This document shows positions 12,401 to 25,200 of a stretch of DNA of 64,000 nucleotides, one piece after another (positions within the stretch are counted from its first letter, which is position 1; each line of letters opens with the position of its first letter). The notes below the pieces were generated by a model. The model was not told the origin of the DNA. It did no database searches and worked only from the letters and a program-made list of their open reading frames with translations. The position numbers and the translations under genes are program-made. This DNA comes from Microvelia longipes (Eukaryota > Arthropoda > Insecta > Hemiptera > Veliidae), in contig JACMZG010000008.1 of NCBI GenBank assembly GCA_018340805.1, positions 76,284,416 through 76,348,415 on the forward strand, written 5' to 3'.

Positions 12401-15400
12401 GTTTACCTACTTATGCCCTAGTGTAGGTTTGTTTTAATGAAACATAAAACAGGTCTTAGTGTTGTTGTTGTGTCTGGTAGTGGGCTGGTGAGGTAGAGGT
12501 ATCAGACGGTGAAGCTGAAGATGAACTTAGAGAACTTGATTTATCTATTGGAAACAAAGAAACTTGCATTGTAGAGGTTTGTTCTTACTTACACATATGT
12601 TCTTGACTACATCACATATAAGTTTCATTTTGTCTTGTTTTTAATTTGAAAAATATTAGAGATTAACACCTGGACACGTGTTGCTCTACTTTTTACAAAT
12701 CTGGTAATATGGTTGGAATAAGTTTTTTAACTAAGTTTTTAACTGTTCATATCTTATGCTGGAACCATAATGCGTTAAGTTGTTTAAATAAACACCAGGT
12801 TAGTTGTGAGCAATTATGTTAAAAGTTTTGATATTAAGTAGTTTTTTGTAGATCTAGGTATACTAGATAAACTAGATATTCTTTAGTTTAGATCCTCTAT
12901 ATGTCTTAGATAAATTCCATTTGATTTACGTCATAAGGCTCCCTTTTTATTGAGAATTCACTAAAATTAGCTTTTATGGTTTGTACTGTTAAATCAATGG
13001 TTGAATAAACTGTTAGCTAAAGGAGCTAAGTTGAATTTTTGTTTCATGATCTTACAGTTTGATAGCTCATATTTTATTTTTGAAAAAATATAAAATTTGA
13101 GAAAAGCTCCTTGATTAATATCTTAAAAGCATGCATCATTTGGAAATAATTTGACTATTGTTTGCCTTTGTCTTACTACAAACTTATGAGGACAGCTTCT
13201 CTTAATAGTTATTTATGCACCAATGGAGTAAAGAATACTATTATTTCCATGAGTTGGTTCCTATGGCAAAACCCAAGGGAACTAAAGAATTTAACTCCCT
13301 AAGCGAAACCAAGGTATTTATGTTGTTGATTCCAGAGGCAAACTCGAGAGAGTTTTGACTATTAACTTCTGAGTTGAAGCTGAGGTATTAATGTTGTTGA
13401 TTCCCGAGGCTAACTCAAGAGGGTTTTGATTATTAATTAATTAATAATAATAAATTAATAATTTAATTTAGTAATTATTGTGAGGGAAATTAGCATTTTA
13501 CTCCTTAGGTGCATAAAAGATTTTTTTCGGACATGGGACCCCCAAACTATAATTTTTTTTATAGCTCAAAACAATTTCTTTTGGCCTGAAACATATTTTG
13601 AGCCAATGTTTTTTTTTTTTAATGGTTCCCCCTCATACATTTTGGGGGTCAAGTTTAAAAAAATAAACTTGACACGATTTAAAACAAGGTATCACATCAT
13701 CCTCAAGCCAAATAGATTGAGGCTGGTTTCAGCTACTTGGTTTAGAGCATTACCTCTTGTTCTGCCTTTGTTAGCTTACTCTCCCAGATAGACAGGACAA
13801 AAATGGCTCCCCACAGAACCATGTTGAGCTGAGCTGACCCGCAAAGTGTAATAACCTTGAAATACTTTTCTTATGGTCATAGGGATTCTAAAATGATGGG
13901 ACCGGTTTTAGCTCAATCAGATCATCCTAAGTGCTGAAATTGGCAAATAACTTAATTATGATGTCATCCCCAATAAGTAACAAGAAGGTTTCTTTTACTA
14001 AACATTGGGTTAAGATAATTGTTCAACGCTTCATATATTTTGTATTACATTTGTCTATATAGCCCTGAAGGAGCCATAGTGGAGCCTTAAAGGGCCCCAG
14101 GAGTGAGCCTATGAGGAGTGCTGATAAAGATTCACTAGATAAATGGGTAAATGCCATGTGAGAAATAATACTAAAACAACAACAGCGCCCTGTGAGGTGA
14201 AGCAATGAAAATTAAATACACCAAATACATGGCAAATTGCCATGTAACAAATAATAATAATAAAACAAGAAATAATATAACAAAAATGTGGCTGTGAAGT
14301 GGCTACAAGGAGGCCCTGACCCATGAGGCCAATGCTTTGTAACGGCTAGGGCTGTCAAAAGCCTGACCACGATAAAGCAAGTTTTATAACTTGTATGACT
14401 AACTCAATGTTAACTTGATTTTTTTATAATCCATTTGATTAAAACTTTATTTATTATAAAAATAATTGACTGCTATGTATACCTATGTTTAACTTAAAAC
14501 CAAAAGGTTTGAATAATGATTAAAACAAGCATAAGTAAAACTGTCAAAAGTGCAAAACAGTATTAGCAATTAATAAGGTATTTTATTAATTAAATTTATA
14601 AAATATTGATTATATTTACCTTTTCTTTAACTTGCTGTAAACACAACCTGTTTAAGTATTTAAGCAAATTTTAGATACGTGTAGGTGTCATATCAACAAA
14701 TGTTCGTTACATATAGGTGTCATCTCAACAAATGATACTGACTTTGCTATTTTTAGGTTGAAGAGAGTAGTGGTGGGAACGTGGCCATCCCTCCTGATGG
14801 CTTTCTTATCAATACTATTCAAGGTAGAGTACTGTACTCTTATTATTGTTATAAACATTCTATTCTAAAAATTGGTTAAAAAAATATTTTTATAATTTTA
14901 TAAAAATAAAACAATAAAAAAATGGGGTACTGAGTGTCTCAGAACTTTTCCTACCTACTTTGGATTCGCTTTGCTCATCCTCAGATATTAAATACATCCA
15001 TTCATTCCCAGCATCCAGGCACTGACTACGCTCAATGCTGCTGTTAAAAGTTATTTTATGTTTCAACAAAACCATGGATATACTTGTCATATTGAAACAA
15101 AACCTGGGGGGTCTTGTTTATTACCTAATGAAATACACTTGTAAAAAATTGTATTTTTTGCAATTGGCTCTGTAATGAACATTTTTGCTTGTCTGCAACC
15201 AGCAAAGGCATGCCAGTTAAGTTTTATGGTGTTTATTAATCAGCTATCCAAGAGTGTTTTAGCATGTGTTGCTGATAGGGGAAGGACAGGTTCTGGTCCA
15301 ATGAATGGGGTTTCTGCTCCCAGTCTAGCAAGTTTATCTGCTTCCTCATTACCCACCACACCCATATGGCCTGGTACCCTCTTAAGTTCAACAGTTTTAC

Positions 15401-18400
15401 TCTCTGCCAAGAGAGTATAACTACCCTCTGGGTTTAATTTTGCCCTCTCTGAGATTGGTTTCCCCCCTTTAAGATTGGTTTCTTCCTCTCTAAGAATGGT
15501 GATATTAATATCAAATTTATTAACGTCCTGAACCCTATTTTTATTAAATATGTGTGATATCATTAACAAAATTTCTTAAAAGTATTTTGATCAAGCTGAA
15601 ATTTTATTTACTTGTACTACTATGGTTAACAAATATACAAAGTTAAATTTGATTATCATTATTAGTTCCGGTTTTATTGATTGACGTATATAACATAATG
15701 TAAAAAATCACGTTTTTACTTTCCCTTATTTATACTCTAGGTGTATTGGAAAAGTATTGTGTTTGCAACAAATTCAAAACCCAGATGTCATCGGAATTAT
15801 GTTTCTGGTATTTTTTAAAGCCTCCTGAGTGGTTTTCACAAAGTTGTCTGCCTGTATGTGTGTGTGTCTGTTATAATCGTAGCTCCCAGTGTATTTATGC
15901 TAGGGAGTTGAAACTTTGTTCAAAAGTCAATCAATTGGTGTAGTCGTGCCTTCCAGAAAATATTTTTTATGACATTATTAACCCACTTTAATGACTAAGC
16001 AAAATTTTGAAAAATCATAAAATGAGTAAAAAAATTTGCGATCAATTTGAGATTTGGCATGCATGTAGCTATGTATAAGACTTACATATGTGCTAAGTAC
16101 CATCTCATCCAGGCCATAGGGAGGCCCCCCAGTGTAGAGGCCATGTAACAGCCATGAGGTCCAAGGCCTCTTGTTTTACAAACATATTGCAAAATAAGAG
16201 GAAATAAATTTCATTTCAATAATTAATTTGAATACTTTAACTTTTTGCTGCCTCGATTTGACAACTGTTTATAACCTTGTGCTATGCCATAGTTATATGT
16301 TTAATTATTAATGTGTATATAACATTTTAATTACTAGGTTTAGCTGAAGACAGTAATGAAATTGGTCTTGGAGCCGTTAGAAATCTTCAAATGTTTACCC
16401 AAATATGGAAGGCTAAGATGTGTCCCCTCCCATCCTCTGCTGCTATATCTTCTCAGTTTAATAAACTTCTTCAGGTAATTATCAGGTTAAATTTATTATC
16501 ATTTAATGCTGTTAAATTTTTCTTTGTTGAGTTCTTGGATTTGTCTAGAGTTATTGATTTAGCTATTTTATGTTAATATAATGTTAATTTTAATTTTATT
16601 AATAATAATATTTCATCATAAATTTAGTGTAATTTTAAATTATTTTTTAAATTTAGTTATTTTTAAGGAGTTTGAGAATAATCAAAGTAATGTCACATGG
16701 ATACTTGCACATTGTGGGTATATTTTTGTAAATTTTTTAATGAACTCAATCAATTAATTGATTCCAAAAGAAATCTTGTATTTTTGTAATATTAGTGTAT
16801 TTACTTTGAATACTTCCTTTACCACATTATATACGGGTTTTATCAGAAAAATACATTTGATACCATTATAGACTTGAAAAAATATTCAAGATAATATCAA
16901 AATATAAGAATATATAAGATAATATTCAAAATAATATCCATGTGACATTATTTTAATTATCCTCAAACTCCTTAAAAATAACTTCATTTAAAAAATAATT
17001 TAAAATTACACTAAATTTATGATAAAATATTGTTATTAATAAAATTAGAATTAACATTATATTAATTTAAAAAAGTTAAATCTATAATGTGAGACAAATC
17101 CAAGAACTCAATAAAGAAAAAGTTTCACAAAAAAAATGAATAACCAAAATGATGTCACGGATTAGTTAAAATTTTCACCTCAACATGTAAAATATTGAAA
17201 AAATCAGGTACAGGTTCCTGGATACTTTTCCCCACAACTTAAATTAGCTTCGCTCGCCTAATGACTGATTATCTAAAGCTTAAGGTGGCATTACTACGGC
17301 CTCGCTACGCTTGGCCCCAGAATTATTAAGTAACCAATTTCCTAGGGTTTTATGGTTTTAGGTTAATTAAAGCTTAGAAAAATAATATGTTAGTTAGGCA
17401 TTCAATGGAATAATACGGGTAATACTTTTCTATCATGTTCACAAATGCATTGAAGACCTGTGATCATACTTGCCATTCTAATTCTTTACTAGTAGTTAAG
17501 TACTAGTTCTAAACTAGTACTAGTTCTACACTAGTACTAGTTCTAAACTAGTACTAGTTCTAAACTAGTACTAGTTCTTTACTAGTTAGTAATTCTTTAC
17601 TAATACAGTTCTTTATAAGATTATTATCTCTACATGTTTTCATCATTTTTATGTGGTAAAACATCATGATTTTGAGAGATGTAAACAAACTTTCTTATAT
17701 TTTAAGAGTGCCATGAACTGTGGGTTTTGCTATCTGACAATATATCAAACATCGAAATAAGTAGAAATATTAAAATTTTCAGGCCGTTAAAATTTCTAAA
17801 TGTTATAGCCAATATTTTCAAAATGGGGACCAATATCAAAATGCATTTTTTTTGGATTGATTGACCACCTAGAGATGTACATTTTTGTCAACTTGAAGGG
17901 TCAATTTAATGAATTCAATTTTTAATGAATTTTTAAAATTTTTGATGACTTAGCAAAATAGGTATCATAGTCTGAAAAATATAATACTACTACTGTCTAG
18001 CTTTTGTGCCAAGTTTCAACTCTCTAGTATAAACAGACACACAGAAAGACAACAAGATGAAAACCACCAGAAAGTCATGAAAATGTCTAAAACGGATTAT
18101 TATGATGACACCTCGGTTTTGGATTTTTTGGATGAACACAATATGTTTTCTTATACCCATGTTAGTAGGTGAGGAAAAGTAAAAGTAGAAGTAATTTTTT
18201 CAAAAACACTACTTTTACCTCTTAAATGATTGTAAAACTAAAGTAATTATTTTTAATTTGAGCTTGAATTTTGAACCTAGAACCTTAACCTCTTCTTGAT
18301 CTAAATAATTTCAAATTCCCTATCCTCTGTTGGTTATGCAGGGTGTTTAATGGCAGAAATTTCTCTCTGAAATTTCTGCCATTTAAAAGCCTCGGCAAAT

Positions 18401-20804
18401 TCCGAATTGCCAAAATGCCATAAAAAGGCTTACTTACTTACTTAATGTCAGAAATTTGATATATTGTACAAAGGCGTGTTGTAATTTTTCAGGGTGTTTA
18501 TTTCAAGCTCAGACTGATGACCCCGTGTGCTCTGAGCAACATCAGATTCAAAATTCGCCTTCCCTCTCAAGATGATCTTCAAATATCTGTTGTTGGCAAG
18601 TATATATTTGTGTCTATTCTTTGTTCGACATAAACAAAATATTTGTACACTGACACATTAAATTATATTTAAACAAATATTAGATTGCTGCATGCTGTGG
18701 TTCACTTAGGCAAGCTAAGTTTGTGTTAAGTCTCCTTATTTTGCTTCAAACTACCCAATTGCGTAATTCAGGATCTACCATCTCTATGTATCCAGTTTAA
18801 TAAATTAGTGGTCAGTAACCAAAATGACCAGCAGCAACAATGCCTCAAGAATTGGCACACTAAGCCAACCATATGTGCGTAATCATTTACACGGATATGT
18901 GTAAATGACAAAAAATTGCATTTTTCGATAAAAAGTTATTCTTCATAATAATGTTTGCTTGTTTTAAAATTAATATTTATCGCATTAAAAAATTGTGTAC
19001 CATGAAACTTGTATCAAAAAAGTAAACTTTTTCATAAAGTGGCACAAAAAAGATATAGGTGTAATTTTAATAATTCAACAAAAAGTTATTCTTTATAAAA
19101 ATTTTGCCTTTTTAAGACTAATTGAAATTTGTGATAAAAAGTGCCATGGTAAATTATTTCTCCTCTTTTGCCCCCCTCTCTCCATATTAGTCCCCTTTTT
19201 AAGATAATAGAATAATATTTTTGGAATGAAATTTATTAATAATTTATTAAATTTGAATGCAAAAACATTTTATTCATTTTTTTAATTTAATATAACGGGG
19301 GTTACTGCAAGAAGTTGCTAAAATATTTTACTTGAATTTTTCATATGTTTATTGCAAAATTTGTATTTATTTTACAAAGAAACAAGTTTATAAAGAATAC
19401 AATTTTTCAAAAAATTAATTTTTAACCTATTATACTTTTGGTTGTTTTCAACATGATAGTACTTATAAAAGTTCAGGGTACAAAATTTTAAAATAAATTC
19501 AGAAAAATCTTAGTTTTACGTCAAATATAAACTTTTATGAGGAGTGACTTTTTTTGAAAAACGAAATTTTTAAGCTACTTAAAGTATGAGCAATTCAAGT
19601 TAAGGACACTATGAAAAAAATCCTCCTAGAGAGAAGTAGGTAAATGATTGAGTTTTCTAAGAAAAGTTACTCTTATTTGAACCTTTGGTTGATTAGAAAG
19701 TAAAATTTTTTTTCAAATCAATTTCAATTTATTTGGTAAAACTTACCAAAAAAGTACAATTTTCTACTTACGGTGCCATTTTGGTAAGAGTTACAAGATA
19801 CCAACCTACTAAAGCAATTTTAATAAAATTGTGATCCTAGCTTGGTGTTTAATTTATTAAAATACTGGCCCAGAGTTATGTTGCTGGGAGATTTGCTTTC
19901 AGAATGCTTTTTAAGTTTGAAAGCCTTTTGACATCTTTCTGTCTTGACATCTGGGTCTCGGAATATTATAAATAAATAATCCTTTATTTCACATAATATA
20001 CATTTATGTAAATTGTAAAATGTGAAAACAGAAAATTATTTGTTACAATTTCAAATTTATGGATTGAAATTCTTCCACTCTGGGATTTTTTAAAGATTAC
20101 TTTAAAAAAAAAAAATATTAAATAAGACCCCCTCAATCAACTAATTTCACTGTATTTCTAATATTATATAATTATGATATAATATTAATATTATTATGAT
20201 CTAATATTATAACATTATGATATCTATTATCTTTCTGTACTTTAAACATATTTTGATAGAGATTTGAATTATATATCATGTTGATATTTCAGGTATGGCT
20301 GTCGGTTTAGCTGAAATAGAAAAGAAAATTGAATTATCATTAAATGAAGGTAACAAAATTTGGCTTACTTTGTCATTCATGTTTTGTTTACCTTTGTTTT
20401 TTAAACACATTTTAAAAACATTCAGTATCTAGGACTTAATAAATACAATGCTTTGCTATGTTTTGCTTCACCATGAAGCACTCAGTGCAGCTCTACTCAT
20501 AATTTGGGGATTATCAACATAGATGACCCGACCCATCTATGTTCTCATCTTAAAAATATTATTTTCAGAATCAAAAGAAGACTCTAATCAACTTTGTGTA
20601 GATAATGAAAATGATAATAAAAAGCCTTCTCTAAGAACCCCTAGGAAATCCATTCATGTAAGTAAATTATCTATTTTTAGTTTTAAGTTGACTCAGTCCT
20701 TGAATTTTAACAAGGAGAGTCTCTCTCTGTGGCTGTGATTGTTTAAGCACTAGAATTTGTCTATATAGCACTAGATTATATATATATATATATATATAAT
20801 ATAT

Positions 20805-20847
<43 letters not shown>

Positions 20848-22240
20848 TAATTAATATATATATATATATAAATACCTAAAACTAAAAAATTATCAGTTTA
20901 TGTAATTATAAAAAGAACTTACATAAAAACTACAAAGGATAAAAGACTAAACTAATTAATAAGTTAATTAAATATATAAAGCAAAATGGGAAAAAGATAT
21001 TTTTTTCCCCACTTGTGGCTATGTCCAAAATTTGGATTTAGTCATAATGTATTTGTACTAATTTATCTTCTGTAACGATAGTTTTGACTTAAGTGGTTTT
21101 TACATTTGGTTAAGTAAGGTATGAAAAATACTTTTAATCGTGTAAAAAAAATTTGACATATGTGCTTTTTACCGCTGACCCTAGTAATGTCCCAAGGGTT
21201 TTGTGCTAAGCAGCATCGAGCGTGCATCAAATCAGTAGAGGATTCTGAAGTGGAGGCTCTGATAAAGATGTATATTTTTATTTAACGGCTGCCTTAGGAA
21301 GGCTTTAGTAAATTTTAGGTTGTCCATATGAAGGAAATCGGGAGGATCGATCCGCTGAAAATGTTTCTACTTACAGTCTATCGTTTAGTTTAAAAATCTT
21401 GACACGTCAATTTAGACACCACCGATTCTAAAGAAAAAAATCCCTGCAAGAAGGGAGCGGGAAAAAACTATGTAAACAAATCAGGTTATTTTACCCGTAT
21501 TTTCTTGGCGATGTTTGTTTACATTTCTTTTGTGCAGTTTTATTTTTAAATTTCATTTTTAAGATTAATTTGAAAGTAGTTTTCAAAACGATGTAATCAA
21601 AAGAAGAACCACAAACAAAATGTCAACAAAGTGAACGATTGCCGGGAAGAAGGTTTTTTCCCCACAGCGGTTATTGTAATAGGGATTTTTTTCTCTTTTT
21701 AAGTGAGAGGTTGGGATCGGCTTCTCTGATTGGTCAATCCCCAAAATACTTATGACCTTGGGGATTTTTAAACTAAACCATAGACTGTAGTATTTTTTTT
21801 TTTTGTTTACAGACACCTCCTCGAGAACAGAGGTATGGAGTAGACGTTACTCCTCTGTCTTGTATACCTGGTGGAAAAATATTGTGTTACCTAGGAAATA
21901 TTAACTTCTTCTTTATTCGAGAGAGCACTTGTATAAGAGAGGTATTTTATTATTTATTTTAGTTAGATCACTAATTATTTTAGCTTACCTAGATGGTTGT
22001 GAAATTTGTGAATTTTAGTTAAACAAGTGATACTTTTACTAATATTTAATAATATAAGTTGGATACATAGAGAAATTATAACTACTCCTATCTACTAATT
22101 ACTATATTTTGCCTCTTCTTCAGGGCATATTCATGTAATCTACAACAATAGAAAACTACAAATATATAAAGCAAAGTAATGATTAGAAACAGGACTATTA
22201 ATAATTAACAGAATATAAAAAATTTAATTAATTTATGTTG

Positions 22241-22287
<47 letters not shown>

Positions 22288-25200
22288 TATAATATATATA
22301 TATATTATATATATATATATATAATATATAGTATAATTTATATATATAAATATAGTTAAATTAAGATAAATAATTTATATCTAAATTGACTATTAGTATT
22401 AAGATGCTATATTTTAAATTTAAAGTAATCTATTATTTTATTTATAATTTTTTTAATTCAATTTTTATAGGTCGTTAATTATTAATAGTCTTGTTTAAGA
22501 TAAATACAAATATATTTGTATAATTTATCTATTGTGGTAGATTACATGAATATGCCCTGAAGTAGAGGGCTAAATGTAGTAGTATCTATATATATAGTAA
22601 TAATATGTAGTATTATTCCTCTAAGTGCCCAACCTTACTGAGGAAGAACAGAAGAAATTATTGTGATATTTTTAATATGCTACCTTGTTGGTGGATCTAG
22701 CAACTCACCAAACTTTACAGCTTAGTTACACAGCCTTATTACAAATTTTTATCAGAATCGGACAAAATTTGGTATATACCTTACTTGTAGAATGAGTTTA
22801 GCACTTATATTTAATGAAGAGTATAAAGTGTGTTTCTAGGCATGATATTAAAAATCAGGAGACGCTCGACAAAATCACCTAAATTTCAATTTTCTTCAAC
22901 AAATAGTTTTGGAGCAATTTGCAGAATACAAAAAAGGTACGGGTAGCACAGCTCAATACTGCACTGTGATGACTATGATCAGTTTTGATGTTTTGTTTGA
23001 TTTTAGCAAGCCTCAGCTTCATGAAGTGTAGCTTTACTGAATCAGCTCTAAAAGATAGAGATGCACACACAAGAGATAGAGCTATACGTAAATTGATAGC
23101 TATAACAAAAAAAAACAATACAAATATTAATTCTGTGAAATTTGATAAACAAGGAAAAAATAAGCTTAAAGGTTTATTCTCCTTAAATAAGGCAAGAGCC
23201 TTGTGGTAAGGAGAAGAGTTGTCTGAATGTCTTATTTGCAAGGGGCATTTGCCAATTCTTCTTATATAAAATCCTTTTTGTTGCAAATGGAGCTTGTTTA
23301 TTTACGCTTAAACCCGTAGGGTCTTTTTAGCATTTTTCCTGCATGAGTACACAAAAACATAGCCGACCTGAAAGTCAAAGCTACCCAGTGCTATTAGGAG
23401 ATGTCTGTCTTCAAGAACCGAACACTTTGTTCCTAGTCACTTACGTTATTCGTTTCACCGCCTTCATTTTCACTGTCTAAGTTTTCGGACATACGAAGGC
23501 TCAGTATATCTTTCCTTCATCTCCTCCAGCCCGCAGAACATTAACTTTTTGTGAGTTAGAGACAATGGAAACGTGGATCTAGACTTGTCTCAGATGAAAT
23601 AAGATCCTACTCCGCATTTTCTTATTAGTAGCCAAGGAAACCATGTGAAACCCTGGCTGGGTTGACCGGCCTGGAATTCAAGACCTCCCGAGTGTACAGT
23701 ACTAGGGATAACCTCATATTGAAGTGTCCTCTCCTGGCTGGATTTGAATCCTCAACCTCCAGGTTGAAGGGCGAGTGCTCTACCACTGAACTACCGGACT
23801 CGGTGGGAGCTTGTTACATCAAAAAATAAATGAATAAAATAATAATAAATTATTGAAATATAATAAAAATGATGTAATATATTGAAAACCTCTTTTTTTT
23901 TGTTTTTACCATGCATTTTTTTAAAGTTTTGTTTATTTTTTAATGTATATACACACGCACACACTTAAACATACATACACTCATGTACATATGCATGTAT
24001 ACTTTAACATAAATAAGTGTATACATGCATACACACACACACATTTCATACATAGATATTTGTATAAAAATTTACTTTATAGTTTTTATGATTATTTGAA
24101 TCCTGAAATAATAAAAACTTATATATTGTTGTTTATTCACCACCAAAATATATTTCTAATAATGAATGGCTTATCTAATTAGTTTAGATAAGCCTTAATT
24201 TTACAGGATGTGATGCTGTTTTAGAAAACAATTATATTATTGTTTGCTCCAATATATCTTTTTGAAGTGAATTTAGAGAAGTAAGTTTTGGTTCTGTGAT
24301 TGCCAGACAATTACCAAATAAATAATAGATTATTTATTAACGACAATAAGCACAATGCTGAGTTTATCACAATAGTTCCATACAAAGCTTTGTTTGTAGG
24401 GATGTTTTTGAAATTTCTTTGATATGTGTTGAACAGACTGGTGGACTGAGTGCATTTGTGCATGGTTTCCTGGCGGAAGTGTTGGCTATTGTAAGAGCTC
24501 ATGTCACTGCTATTGGAGGAAATGCTCTCGTATCTTATTCCATGTCTGAATGCTGGCTTTCTAACAATCAACATAAAAATCAGGTCTATTTACCAGTCTT
24601 TTATTAAATAAATATCTATTTTTTCGGATATTCAATTTGTATGTCTATTTTCTTTTTGTATTGTTGTATATAATCAGTTCTTTAAACAAAATCAGTACTT
24701 TAAACAAAAATGGTTTGTTCGGCACATGAACTGGAGGCGGTCTAAAATGTTTTAAGGAGAGCCATTTGAATTTTAGTGAAAATATCAAGTTTTGTTTACC
24801 TTACTTTTGATCAAAGTATACAATTATTACTTAGAATTTGAGTAAATTGTTATTATTTTTATCTTTTCGTAAAAATCACTGGGCCAATTGCTAGTTTTCA
24901 GTCATTTTTGTTCAAATTAAGTATGTACGAGTTTTCTATTGAGACTCCTTAATCCAATTTCAGGATATATAATGTGTAGTGATCACTACAACAAGAGATA
25001 TATTGATTCTTTCTTTTATTAAACATAGTACATATTATTAAAATAACTATTTGAGACAATCAAGATAACTGGCATTAAGACCACCTAAAGACAATCAATA
25101 ACTGACATTGAAAGACAATGAGATAACTGGTATATAGACCACCCTAAAGACAATGAAGACATATATAAAGGACAATCAAGACTAACACCTAAGACATCAG

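Noticed and set aside
23735..23805. Functional tRNA gene on the minus strand
   Set aside because: A and B boxes are present, but the anticodon and acceptor stems do not pair and a TSD-bounded body follows; read as a SINE head.
23943..24182. 79-codon frame in the CA-rich stretch
   Set aside because: Simple-repeat composition (HTHT...), intronic to C2CD5, no homology.
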